Assembly: GCA_049323655.1 (NCBI GenBank)
Contig: JBMONO010000043.1
Location: 1-64,000 of the forward strand
Direction of reading: 5' to 3'
Source of the DNA: DB1 sp049323655
GTDB taxonomy: Bacteria > Desulfobacterota > Desulfobulbia > Desulfobulbales > SURF-16
Length of the DNA: 64,000 nt
Positions 26,789-35,168 of the stretch are shown here, piece after piece (the first letter of the stretch is position 1; the number at the start of each line of letters is the position of its first letter). The notes beneath the pieces are model-generated. The model was not told the origin of the DNA. It saw nothing but the letters and a program-made list of their open reading frames with translations, and searched no databases. A program made the translations under genes and the position numbers.

Positions 26789-27301
26789 ATGGCCCAGCTT
26801 GAACATATCGAAGCCATTGAAAAGCGGCTCTGGAGCGCGGCGGATACCCTGCGGGCCAACTCCAACTACGCCAGCAACGAATATTTCCTGCCGGTCATGG
26901 GCCTGGTCTTCCTGCGCCATGCCTACAGCCGTTTTCTCGGCGTCAAGGACGCCATCGAGGCGGGCCTGCCGACACGGGGCGGCAAGACCCGGCCGCTGAC
27001 CAAGGAGGACTTCTCGCAGAAGAGCGCCATTTTTCTGCAGCCCAAGGCCCAGTTCGATACCCTGGTGGCCCTGCGCGATGTGGAAGGGCTGGTCAAGCTG
27101 GTGGACCGGGCCGAGATCAAGGCCAACGACTGGAGCCTCACCACCGGCCGCTATGTCGGTGTTGCGCCGGAAGAAGAGGACGAGGATCTCGACTTCGAGG
27201 AGGCCCTGCGCGACATTTATGTGGAGTTGAAGGACCTGAACGCGGAGGCGGTGCGATTGGCTGCGACGATCAAGAAGAATTTCGAGGAACTGGGGGTATG
27301 A
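26789..27301 (+). pseudogene. hsdM remnant: both ends of a type I methyltransferase with the core deleted
   Basis: The N-terminal HsdM domain is intact (IEKRLWSAADTLRANSNYASNEYFLPV, residues about 10-60), and so is the C-terminal segment (NDWSLTTGRYVGVAPEEEDED...). The whole S-adenosylmethionine-binding methyltransferase core is missing, including the DPACGSGG and NPPF motifs. A normal HsdM has about 500-800 residues; this has 170. The join is in frame, near residues 90-115 (FDTLVALRDVEGLVKLVDRAEI). The frame is open and has a good ribosome site (GGGAAGGAAG), so it may still be made, but it cannot methylate DNA. Confidence 0.85.
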
Positions 27302-28005
27302 ACTGGGAACCCAAGGGCCTTGATGAATTGGGATTTGTCAGTCGGGGGCGATCCCGACACAGACCCCGCGATGCCGCTCACCTCTATGGCGGACCGCACC
27401 CATTTGTGCAAACTGGGGATGTGAAGCACGCAGGGCTGTATCTAACCGAGTACACTCAGACTTACAGTGAAGACGGGTTGGCGCAAAGCCGTATGTGGCC
27501 TGCTGGCACACTGTGTATCACCATTGCGGCCAATATTGCCGATACCGCGATTCTTGGTTTTGATGCATGTTTTCCGGATAGCGTGATCGGTTTCATCCCG
27601 GATGAGAAAAAGGCAGATGCCCGTTTCGTCAAGTATCTGTTCGACGCATTACTGCAATGTAAGTACAAACAATTCACACAGGGGGCTGCGCAGGACAATC
27701 TGAGCCAAGCCAAGCTCCTATCGTTGAAGTTCCCGGTACCCGGAATTACCGAACAGAAGCAGATTGCAGATGTTGTCTCCGCCTATGACGACCTGATCGA
27801 GAACAACCGGCGGCGGATTCAGTTGCTGGAGCAGGCGGTGCGGCTGCTCTACAAGGAATGGTTCGTCCCCCTCCGCTTCCCCGGCCACGAACACACCCAA
27901 ATCATCGACGGCGTGCCGGAGGGGTGGGAGAAGAAACCGTTAAGCGAGATTGCCGATATCACGATGGGGCAAAGCCCCAAGTCTATCTATTACAACCAAG
28001 ATTGA
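27298..28005 (+). pseudogene. Truncated type I specificity subunit HsdS
   Basis: The first target-recognition domain is complete, followed by the conserved helical spacer (EQKQIADVVSAYDDLIENNRRRIQLLEQA). The second domain begins (PEGWEKKPLSEIADITMGQSPKS) and stops after about 20 residues at YYNQD, where a normal HsdS would continue for another 180 or so. The start overlaps the hsdM-remnant stop by four bases. With no MTase core and no HsdR, it has no obvious function; half-HsdS proteins can work as dimers, but only with an intact HsdM. Confidence 0.85.
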
Positions 28006-28181
28006 AACTGGATGTCAAAAAGTTCAGCCATGACCTACGGGATTCCCGCAATTACATCCATCCCTACCAGCAGCTCGCATCCAAATTCACACCCGACAAG
28101 CATACGGCCGAGATCTGCCTGCAGGTACTCAAGGCAGCCATCGCCGATCTCTCAGGGGGAGGAAATGAGCTGGCACGATAG
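28002..28181 (+). pseudogene. C-terminal fragment of a type I locus accessory protein
   Basis: From about 28002 the reading LKLDVKKFSHDLRDSRNYIHP through QVLKAAIADLS is open in a different frame to HsdS and ends at 28181. It looks like the helical C-terminus of a larger protein often encoded inside type I loci, joined to HsdS by a deletion. The parent protein is known to me only by resemblance, so this call is an inference. Confidence 0.5.
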
Positions 28182-28197
28182 GCAGATATCGCATTTC

Positions 28198-28229
28198 GGA
28201 CTTTGTGGACGGAGTGGACTGTGTGGACA
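28198..28229 (+). repeat. TGTGGAC-type repeat, upstream copy
   Basis: Three near-direct repeats of a 10-base unit (TTTGTGGAC, GGAGTGGAC, TGTGTGGAC) lie just before the ribosome site of the four-helix-bundle gene. The same unit appears inside that gene at 28645-28734. Confidence 0.65.
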
Positions 28230-28249
28230 TGGTAAAAGAGGGAGGGATC

Positions 28250-28900
28250 ATGTCTGAGCTGATCCCCAAACACGGAGGTTACCGGAAGCTGAAAAGCTTT
28301 CAGGTGGCGCAGTTGGTCTACGACGTGACGGTGCGGTTTTGCGACCGCTATATCGATAAATTCAGCCGGACAAAAGATCAGATGGTGCAGGCGGCGCGGT
28401 CGGACGTGCAGAATATCGCTGAGGGCTCGCAAGCTTCGGCGACTTCGAAGAAGACTGAGCTCAAGCTGACCCAGGTGGCGCGGGCGAGTCTGGAGGAACT
28501 GAAGCTCGACTACGAAGATTTTCTGCGGCAGCGGGGTCTGGCGCAGTGGGAGCGGGAAAACCTGCTCAGGCAGGAGCTGATCGACCGGCGCTGCCAGACC
28601 GCCGATGACGTAGCGGCCTGGGTGGTAGAGGTGGCAAAGAAAAATGGACTTTGTGGACAGATTGGACAGTGTGGACAAAACGCTGCAACCCAGCCGTTGT
28701 CCACCGAGTCCACGGCGTCCACCCTGTCCACCAAAACCTACCCCGAGCTTTCCGCCAATGCTGCACTGACCCTGCTGACGGTGGCCTGTGCGCTCCTCGA
28801 CCGCCAGGTTGAACGGCTGGCGCAAGATTTTGAAAACGAAGGCGGTTTCACCGAGCGCCTTTACCGCGTGCGCACTGCCAAACGGAGGAACGTGCCATGA
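28250..28900 (+). CDS. Four-helix-bundle protein of a type I R-M locus
   Basis: Residues about 15-115 form a four-helix bundle of the S23-like type (YRKLKSFQVAQLVYD, FSRTKDQMVQAARSDVQNIAEG, SLEELKLDYEDFLRQR). This variant is often found within type I restriction loci. A Cys/Gly/Ser/Thr linker at about 132-162 (GLCGQIGQCGQ, then STESTASTLST) is encoded by TGTGGAC repeats, and a further helix follows. The start is at 28250 with GGAGGG before it. The frame is open and ends just before the AlbA_2 gene. Its role in the locus is unknown. Confidence 0.75.
   Translation: MSELIPKHGGYRKLKSFQVAQLVYDVTVRFCDRYIDKFSRTKDQMVQAARSDVQNIAEGSQASATSKKTELKLTQVARASLEELKLDYEDFLRQRGLAQWERENLLRQELIDRRCQTADDVAAWVVEVAKKNGLCGQIGQCGQNAATQPLSTESTASTLSTKTYPELSANAALTLLTVACALLDRQVERLAQDFENEGGFTERLYRVRTAKRRNVP
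28645..28734 (+). repeat. TGTGGAC-type inverted repeat inside a coding sequence
   Basis: The left arm (28645-28677) has GGACTTTGTGGAC and GACAGTGTGGAC; the right arm (28697-28734) has the reverse complements TTGTCCACC, AGTCCACGG, GTCCACCC, TGTCCACC. Together they could form a hairpin with a loop of about 20 bases. It is read through in frame as a low-complexity linker. Confidence 0.75.
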
Positions 28901-30434
28901 CCCTCCAATCCCTCCTCTCCCAAATCGCCCTCGGCGAAGACTCCACCCGCCAGTTCAAGGCGGACGTGAAGAATGCCGACTCGTTGGCCTCGGAGATGGC
29001 GGCCTTTGCCAACACCAATGGCGACACCATCTTTATCGGCGTGGCGGATGACGGTTCGACGCCGGGGCTCTCAGGGCAGGATGTTGCCCGCATCAATCAG
29101 CTCATCAGCAATGGTGCCAGTCAACTGGTGCGCAGCCCGCTGGCGGTGCAGACCGAGAACCTGGCGCTGGAAAACGGCCGCATTGTCATCGTGCTGACCG
29201 TGCCCAAGGGGATCGATAAGCCCTATTTCGACAAGAATGAGGTGATCTGGCTCAAGGCAGGAGCCGACAAGCGGCGGGTGAACTCCAAGGAAGAACTGCG
29301 CCGCCTGTTTCAGTTCACCAATCAGTTCCATGCCGACGAGCTGCCCACCAAGGCAGGGATCGACAAGCTCGACAAACTGCGCTTCCGCGACTTCCTGCGC
29401 GATGTCCACAAACAGGAGCACCCCGATTCCCCCGACGAGCTGACCCGGCTGCTGCAAAACATGAATCTTGCCACCGACGACGGCAGGTTGAACCTGGCCG
29501 GGGTGCTGCTCTTTGCCGAGCAGCCCGAGTGGATCGTGCCGCAGTTCGTGGTCAAGGCGATCCGCTATCCCGGCAACAAGATCCACGTCTCCGATTACCT
29601 CGACACGGAGGACTTTTCCGGACCGCTGCCGAAGCTCTTCGAGGGGGCGCTGGCCTTTGTCATGCGCAACTTGCACAAGGTACAGGCCGGGCGCGGGGTG
29701 AACGCGCCCGGCACCTCGGAGATTCCCGAAGCGGTTTTCGAGGAGCTGCTGGTCAATGCCCTGGTGCACCGCGACTATCCGGTCAGCGCCCCGATCCGCC
29801 TGTTTGTCTTCGACAACCGCATCCAGATCATCAGTCCCGGCCACCTGCCAACAACCTGACGGCGGAGAAGATTCGGGCTGGAAACTCCAACATTCGCAAC
29901 CCGATCCTGGTTTCCTGCGTGGCCAAGGGGCTGCTGCCCTACCACGGGCTGGGATCGGGCATCAAACGGGCGGTGGAGAAGTGGCCGGCCATCGACTTTG
30001 CCGACGACCACGACGGCTGCCTGTTCACCGCCACGGTTCACCGGATGCCGGTGGAAGAGCTTGAATTGGCGGATAAAGGTGCAATATCAGGTCAAGTCGC
30101 CGGTTTATCCGGTCACCCTGACCCGATAAATAACCTTTTAACTGTGCTACGGACCGATCCTTCGGCGGACTATGCAACTTTGGCAGAGCGGCTTGAAGTC
30201 AGTGAGGCAACGGTAAAACGCAACATTCAGAAGCTCAAACAGCAAAACCGCTTCAGAGGAAGACGTGCGGGACAAGACAGAGGCGGTTTTCGTGCATGTG
30301 TTTCGGGCGTACCCAACGGTGCCGTCACCCTACTACGCCGGTATGGCGTCGTAGGCCGTCGGGTGCTTGCCAGACAGTTCGCCCCGCCCTTGGCTGCACC
30401 GATCAAAGACCGGCGCAAGCGCTCACCGTCTTGA
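28897..30434 (+). pseudogene. AlbA_2/ATP-binding (Schlafen-like) DNA-binding protein, frameshifted
   Basis: The N-terminal AlbA_2 domain is intact (QFKADVKNADSLASEMAAFANT..GDTIFIGVADDG), followed by the ATPase-like domain (ELLVNALVHRDYPVSAP, LFVFDNRIQIISPGHLP). At 29848-29850 one base is missing: the expected LPNNLTAEKIRAGNSNIRNP continues in another frame, so the first frame stops at 29859. The rest (ILVSCVAKGLLPYHGLGSGIKR, then a helix-turn-helix with SEATVKRNIQKLK) is open to 30434, but its last 60 or so residues are unlike the family. Proteins of this type are regulators or defence-associated DNA-binding proteins. Confidence 0.75.
30329..30355. repeat. 27-bp near-perfect palindrome
   Basis: CCTACTACGCC (30329-30339), loop GGTAT, and GGCGTCGTAGG (30345-30355), with one mismatch. 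It lies in the non-conserved tail of the frameshifted AlbA_2 gene. It may be the end of the island or a mobile-element hairpin. Confidence 0.6.
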
Positions 30435-30596
30435 GGATGCGGCCTCTGGCTGCCGGGCGACAACCTCTTTTGTCGGGAAAAATGAGGGCGGGTTCTGATC
30501 CGCGCTTGTGTCGTGTGCCAAGCTAAGGTATTACGAATTATGTATCGTCGCTGTCACGGGGACATCGACACCTGCCCTCAGGGGGAAAGACCTGTC

Positions 30597-31064
30597 ATGC
30601 GGATACCGACATTGCTGTACCGTCTTGCCGTCGCCTGCTGGTTCGGCGGCGCCTCTCTCTTCACCTTTGTCCTGACCCCGGTCATCTTCCGCGCCTATGA
30701 CCGGGACCTGGCCGGCGCTGTTGTCGGCACCCTGTTCCCGGGCTACTTCAGATGGGGGCTGGTCTGCGGCCTCATCGCCCTTGCCTGCCTGGTTTTCGCC
30801 GCCCTGCCGCACCGCCGGATCGCGGCACTGGTTCTTGCCCTTATGCTCGCCATTACCGCTAGTCAGGCATTTATCATCGAACCGCGAGCCGCGGCCATCA
30901 AGAGGGAGATTCCCTCATTTGTGACCACCCCGCAGGATGATCCGCTTCGCGCCCGCTTCCGCAGGCTGCACGCCGTCTCTGCCGCCGGCAATCTGGCCGT
31001 GATCGGCGGCGGGTTGGTGCTGATCGTTCTCGGTTCTGAAATGAAGAGACGGAAGAAGGAGTGA
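30597..31064 (+). CDS. DUF4149-type membrane protein
   Basis: A 155-residue protein with four hydrophobic segments. The family start is RIPTLLYRLAVACWFGGASLFTFVLTPVIF, followed by GTLFPGYFRWGL and a C-terminal LAVIGGGLVLIVLGSE segment before a basic tail. It is a TMEM205-like/DUF4149 protein of unknown function. Start 30597 has a GGGGGA ribosome site. The next gene (winged helix) starts four bases after its stop, and the GGDEF gene follows, so the three form an operon. Confidence 0.75.
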   Translation: MRIPTLLYRLAVACWFGGASLFTFVLTPVIFRAYDRDLAGAVVGTLFPGYFRWGLVCGLIALACLVFAALPHRRIAALVLALMLAITASQAFIIEPRAAAIKREIPSFVTTPQDDPLRARFRRLHAVSAAGNLAVIGGGLVLIVLGSEMKRRKKE

Positions 31065-31067
31065 GTC

Positions 31068-31466
31068 ATGGATCAGTACGAGGAAGCGCATCTCTTTGTC
31101 GCCGCCATGCGCGTGTGTGAATACCGGAAAAAACAGCCGCCCACGGTGGAAGACATCAGCCTCATGCTCTCCATCTCCGCCGAGGCCGGCTATGCCCTCT
31201 GCCGGAAACTGAAGGAAAGAGGGATCGTGCGCACCGTCGAGGGCGCCTTCGGCTGGCGGCTCATGCTCGATGACCATCGGCGCATCGAAGAGATTCCCCG
31301 GGGTGAGAAGAAGAATGATCTGGCCGATCATCTGGCGGAATTTCAGCGAAAACAGCAGGAGCAGAGCAAAAAGGTGGAGGCCATCCAGGAGGAGCTGGCC
31401 CGCAAGCGCACCGAAAAGTTTGCTGAAATGGAGGCGCGTTTGAAAAAGGAGCTGAAAAAGGGGTAA
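31068..31466 (+). CDS. Winged-helix protein with a coiled-coil tail
   Basis: Residues about 1-65 look like a winged helix-turn-helix (VEDISLMLSISAEAGYALCRKLKERGIVRTVEG). Residues about 80-132 are a charged coiled coil (DHLAEFQRKQQEQSKKVEAIQEEL...). GGAG precedes the ATG. Its last codons abut the start of the GGDEF gene (two bases between). It could be a regulator of the operon or a structural partner; no specific family is recognised. Confidence 0.65.
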   Translation: MDQYEEAHLFVAAMRVCEYRKKQPPTVEDISLMLSISAEAGYALCRKLKERGIVRTVEGAFGWRLMLDDHRRIEEIPRGEKKNDLADHLAEFQRKQQEQSKKVEAIQEELARKRTEKFAEMEARLKKELKKG

Positions 31467-31468
31467 TC

Positions 31469-32512
31469 ATGAACAGAGCAGACGATCAGCAGACCATTCC
31501 CGCCTCCTATGTCGGCCGGATCCTCTTCGGGGAGTATGGCGCCGGATTGAAGGAAAGGGTGCGGGAGATCATTGCCGTCTCGGAAGCCTTTGACGGCTGC
31601 GGCTACCCGCTGATGCCCTACCTCGCCGCCTGGCATGACCGGGAGAAGATCATCTGGTACGAGTTTGTCGGCGACCGTCTTGTCCAGCTGCTGGGCTGCA
31701 CCACCATCAATGTCTCGCGGGTATTCCGAGAAGCCATTCTCGATCAGCGGGTCTATCGCTACTCGGCCGATGCCTCGGTCCAGGAGGAGATCGTTACCAG
31801 ACAGCAGCTCACCGGTCGGCGTATCGATCTGCGCCAGGAGGTGCAGCAGCGCGGGCAGGTCGATGCGGTCTACAAACTCGCGTTGCCCGGGGGAGAGCTC
31901 GTCTGGCTGAAAGATCAGGGGCGGATCGAGCGCTACCAGCAGGACGGTATCTCCCTTTCCCTCGGCTGTCTTACCGATGTTACCAAGGAAATGGAGCAGA
32001 AGGATCTGCTGGAGAAGATCGGCTATTTTGACGAGCTGACCGGACTGCCCAAGCGCCGGATCCTGGAGCGGATGCTGGAGGTGAAGACCGGCGAGTGGCA
32101 GCGCGGCTATATCCAGGATTTTTCCTTTCTGCTGCTTGATATCGATTTTTTCAAGGCGGTCAATGACAGCCATGGTCATCAGGCCGGGGATTTTGTCCTC
32201 ATGGAGCTCGCTGAGGTCATGCTGGCGACCAAACGCAAGGAAGACGAGGTCGGCCGCTACGGTGGCGAGGAGTTTTACGGCATCTGCCAGGGCGACGTGG
32301 GGCGTGGGGTCGAGTTTGCCGACCGACTGCGCCGAACCATCGCCGCCCATCCGTTTTTCTTCCAGGGGGAGCAGATTCCCGTCACCGTCTCCATCGGTGT
32401 GGCGGCGGCAACCGAATTGGCGCAGCTAAGCGCTGACGGCCTGATTGCCTTGGCAGACCTGCGGCTTTATCGCGCCAAGCAACAGGGAAGAAATCGGGTG
32501 GTGGGGGAGTGA
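31469..32512 (+). CDS. Diguanylate cyclase with an N-terminal PAS-like sensor
   Basis: Makes cyclic-di-GMP from two GTP. The C-terminal GGDEF domain (residues about 185-345) has the active-site variant GGEEF, preceded by an RxxD allosteric inhibition site (RKED, five residues upstream). Metal-binding Asp is in LLLDIDFFKAVND. The N-terminal 175 residues are PAS-like (GEYGAGLKERVREIIAV, GGELVWLKDQGRIERY) with no transmembrane segment, so the sensor is cytoplasmic. It ends an operon with a winged-helix and a DUF4149 gene. Confidence 0.9.
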   Translation: MNRADDQQTIPASYVGRILFGEYGAGLKERVREIIAVSEAFDGCGYPLMPYLAAWHDREKIIWYEFVGDRLVQLLGCTTINVSRVFREAILDQRVYRYSADASVQEEIVTRQQLTGRRIDLRQEVQQRGQVDAVYKLALPGGELVWLKDQGRIERYQQDGISLSLGCLTDVTKEMEQKDLLEKIGYFDELTGLPKRRILERMLEVKTGEWQRGYIQDFSFLLLDIDFFKAVNDSHGHQAGDFVLMELAEVMLATKRKEDEVGRYGGEEFYGICQGDVGRGVEFADRLRRTIAAHPFFFQGEQIPVTVSIGVAAATELAQLSADGLIALADLRLYRAKQQGRNRVVGE

Positions 32513-32577
32513 GCGGGGCTTTGTTGTTGCGGAGATAGGATTTTCCGGCAATGGGGTGGTCGTGCTGAAAACGGTCG

Positions 32578-32964
32578 CTACATGCTGTATTTTTTGTCAC
32601 TGCCCTGGATATGCCCGGTCAGCCAGTTCATCAGGATTTTCATAATCTGGGTGTTGAGCACCAGATGTCCTTCCTCTGTTTCCCGGATGATGCCGCGGAT
32701 CTTTTCCAGAAACTGTTCGTGCTCCCGTTTGTGATGAGGCAGATCGGCATAACCGATCTTTTCCATGTACTGCTCTTCAAAATCGAAGTGGAAGGCGCCG
32801 TACTCCTCCATGGCCTTCAGGCTTTTCATGCCGATGTCCGTCAGTTGGCGGCCCTCGATCAGGCTGTCGTGCAGCTCATTGATAATAGCAATCCACTTTT
32901 TGTGCTGGACATCGATCTCCTCGATGCCGACGCTGTAGGAATCGTTCCAGGTAATACGGCTCAT
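32578..32964 (-). CDS. Bacteriohemerythrin
   Basis: A 128-residue four-helix di-iron oxygen-binding protein. The iron ligands fall in the expected pattern: His in IDVQHKKW, His in EYGAFHFDFEEQYM with its Glu, the HHKREHEQF cluster, and the C-terminal HIQGSD. It binds O2 reversibly and could deliver or scavenge it, an expected need in an anaerobe that meets oxygen. GAGAGGAAAC precedes the ATG. It is a single gene, convergent with the diguanylate cyclase. Confidence 0.95.
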   Translation of the reverse strand: MSRITWNDSYSVGIEEIDVQHKKWIAIINELHDSLIEGRQLTDIGMKSLKAMEEYGAFHFDFEEQYMEKIGYADLPHHKREHEQFLEKIRGIIRETEEGHLVLNTQIMKILMNWLTGHIQGSDKKYSM

Positions 32965-33060
32965 TTGTTTCCTCTCTGATTATTGTGTTGTTTTTTCAGA
33001 ATCGGGTACGGGTCTGCATAAGTGCTTATGCCACAAATAAGCGCTTAGGGTTTCCGCTTG

Positions 33061-35160
33061 CTACTGCTCGTTGCGCATGGCCCAGAGGGTCCAGACAATG
33101 GCGAGAAATGGAGCGAGAAAAAAGGCGGCCAGGAGCAGGCTTTTTTTGCGCAGCAAGGGATCTGCCATCATTCTTGCCAATCCGCTTTCCGTGCCGGACA
33201 GCATTGCCGGCACCACGAGGAAGAGGGTAAAACAGGCAAACAACAGGGCAACTTCGGAAATGATGACATGTTTCGCGAAAATTTTCAAGCCGTTGACCAG
33301 CAGGCGGTAGCGAATCATTTTTTCCTGCATCTGCGCCAGGGCGGCGTAGGATTGGCAGGCCTTGTCGAGCAGGCCGACGGCGATGCGGAAGGCTCGACCC
33401 TCTTTTGCTTCGATACGCTGCTGCGCCTCGACCAATGCGGTGCCTGTTTCGCTGAGGATGCTGAGAAAGGCGGTAAAAGCGTTTTTGTAGGGATAGCCCT
33501 GCCAGAAGTTGAGATGCTGCTGGTGTCTGGCGTCACAATCGGCTTTTCTTTTTTCCAGCTCTGCTGATTTTGTTTTGCGGATGCGCTGGCAGGCGGCAAT
33601 GATGCCGGCGCTGCGCTCAAGGACATCGAGGATGTCGTAGTAACCCTGGCCGGCGAATTTGTTGCGCAGCTGGACCAGGGACTGTTCATGCTCACTGCTG
33701 AGAGGGTCCCCTTCATCAAGCCAGTGGCGGAGTTCGTCGCATTCCGCCTCGGCCAGCCGCAGTTTTTTCCCCGCCTCCTGTTGCTGAAGTTGCAGTTGCT
33801 CGACCGCCAGATCGTTGATCAGACCGTGTATCGGCAGCAAGTGCGGGTCGAGCAGGGCGGTCATGAACATTTCCTTCTGGCCGGTCATCAGGGAACGGAG
33901 CCGTTTGATGTCGATCTCGTCGAAGCCATGCTGAACCGCATACTGGAGTTTGCGGTACTGGCACTCAAGCGCGTCAAACAGCACCTTCTCGGCGCCGGAG
34001 ATCGCCTCTTTCGCTTTCCAGGAATCATTCTGCAGCTCATAGAAGCGGGAAAGCAGCAGCTGGACGGCAAGTCGGTCCTTTTCCTGGGATGCGGTGTTTT
34101 TCGCCCGCTCGAGATAGTGGACCATGTCCTTGTCGCGGCCCAGTTCGAGGGCGCGAAAGGCGAGGGCAACCATGGCATGAAACTGTTTGCCGTCCCGACG
34201 TTTGCTTTCATTGAGAAGGATCTCCTCTGCTTTGTCGTACTGGCCGACCCGCAGGCAGTCGATCCCCATGTGGAGATTGCGGCTGTCCACCGTGAGCTTG
34301 TCGGTTTTATCAAGATCGCTCCAGCGGGAAGAGGAGGAAAAGGCCAGCTGGTGAAGAAAGCGGAGCTGATAGATCCGGTTGATGTCCATGTAGGCGACGA
34401 AGACGAGCAGTTCCTTGTCCTGTCTGAGCTGCCCGGGTTGCAGACCGCTGCCGATTTTTTGCAGGCAGACGGAATAATCCGGGAAAATGGCCTTGTAGAT
34501 GGCCCCCAGTTCGGCAAAGGGCAGCGAACCGACCATGTCGAGCCCATGTATTTTCATGCCGATCAGTTTGCTGGGACAGGCGGCCGGGGTGTGACTGGTC
34601 ATCCCGCAGTAGAAGCATTCCTTTTCCTTGCCCCGCACCGGCAGGCTGCGATAGGGAAAGAGGTCCACCCGCCGCACCGTCGCATTGCCGGCAAAGAGCA
34701 GGTGAAAGAGACCGCCGCCTTCGTCGGTAAAGGTGTGCTCCGGCAGCTCGCGGCCGGCCATCAGTTGCGGCCATTGGCGCATCAGGGGCCGGGTGAGATA
34801 GATGGATTCCTGTTGGAGCATTTCCCATTCAGTTGCGGCTGCTTGCCGGATCTGCGGGAAGGCGTCTTCCTCCTCTGTCAGATGGAGGATGATCTGGGTC
34901 GGCAGGGGGCCGTGATTGGTTTTCCAGCCGTGTGCCTCCTTGCCCTTGCGCAGGCTTTCCAGCAGAGCGGTGAGCGCTGGAAAGGGGTGAGTGAAGCGAA
35001 AGAGCAGCAGCTCATCGCAACTCTCCCCCTGCTCAACGCCGGATCTGGCAAGGGAGCGGCGGACCTCATCCACCAGGGGCAGCCATTTGTTGCCGAGAAT
35101 CTTGCTGCCCTGATAGCCAAGCATGCGCACTGCCAGCAGTATGGAATCCGTTTTTTTCAT
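33061..35160 (-). CDS. Zinc-knuckle/TPR-like membrane protein of a two-component operon
   Basis: A 700-residue protein of unknown function. Residues about 1-100 (LLGYQGSK-type start SILLAVRMLGYQGSK, SCDELLLFRF) have the order of a degenerate class III nucleotide-cyclase domain; that is a guess. A CCHC zinc knuckle follows: CFYCGMTSHTPAAC, with Cys182, Cys185, His190 and Cys195 in the exact Cx2Cx4Hx4C spacing of retroviral-type knuckles. Residues about 290-440 are TPR-like helical repeats, and about 440-600 a coiled coil. Two transmembrane segments lie at the C-terminus (about 640-660 and 675-695), so most of the protein faces the cytoplasm. It starts eight bases after the REC-TPR gene, and that gene follows the kinase gene, so it may be the effector of that pathway. 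Confidence 0.75.
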   Translation of the reverse strand: MKKTDSILLAVRMLGYQGSKILGNKWLPLVDEVRRSLARSGVEQGESCDELLLFRFTHPFPALTALLESLRKGKEAHGWKTNHGPLPTQIILHLTEEEDAFPQIRQAAATEWEMLQQESIYLTRPLMRQWPQLMAGRELPEHTFTDEGGGLFHLLFAGNATVRRVDLFPYRSLPVRGKEKECFYCGMTSHTPAACPSKLIGMKIHGLDMVGSLPFAELGAIYKAIFPDYSVCLQKIGSGLQPGQLRQDKELLVFVAYMDINRIYQLRFLHQLAFSSSSRWSDLDKTDKLTVDSRNLHMGIDCLRVGQYDKAEEILLNESKRRDGKQFHAMVALAFRALELGRDKDMVHYLERAKNTASQEKDRLAVQLLLSRFYELQNDSWKAKEAISGAEKVLFDALECQYRKLQYAVQHGFDEIDIKRLRSLMTGQKEMFMTALLDPHLLPIHGLINDLAVEQLQLQQQEAGKKLRLAEAECDELRHWLDEGDPLSSEHEQSLVQLRNKFAGQGYYDILDVLERSAGIIAACQRIRKTKSAELEKRKADCDARHQQHLNFWQGYPYKNAFTAFLSILSETGTALVEAQQRIEAKEGRAFRIAVGLLDKACQSYAALAQMQEKMIRYRLLVNGLKIFAKHVIISEVALLFACFTLFLVVPAMLSGTESGLARMMADPLLRKKSLLLAAFFLAPFLAIVWTLWAMRNEQ

Positions 35161-35168
35161 GGCAACAC

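Noticed and set aside
26615..30596. Direct repeat of the tRNA-Ala 3' end as an attachment site
   Set aside because: No second copy of the GGGGTTCGATCCCCC end was found in the island or just after it, and no integrase is present.
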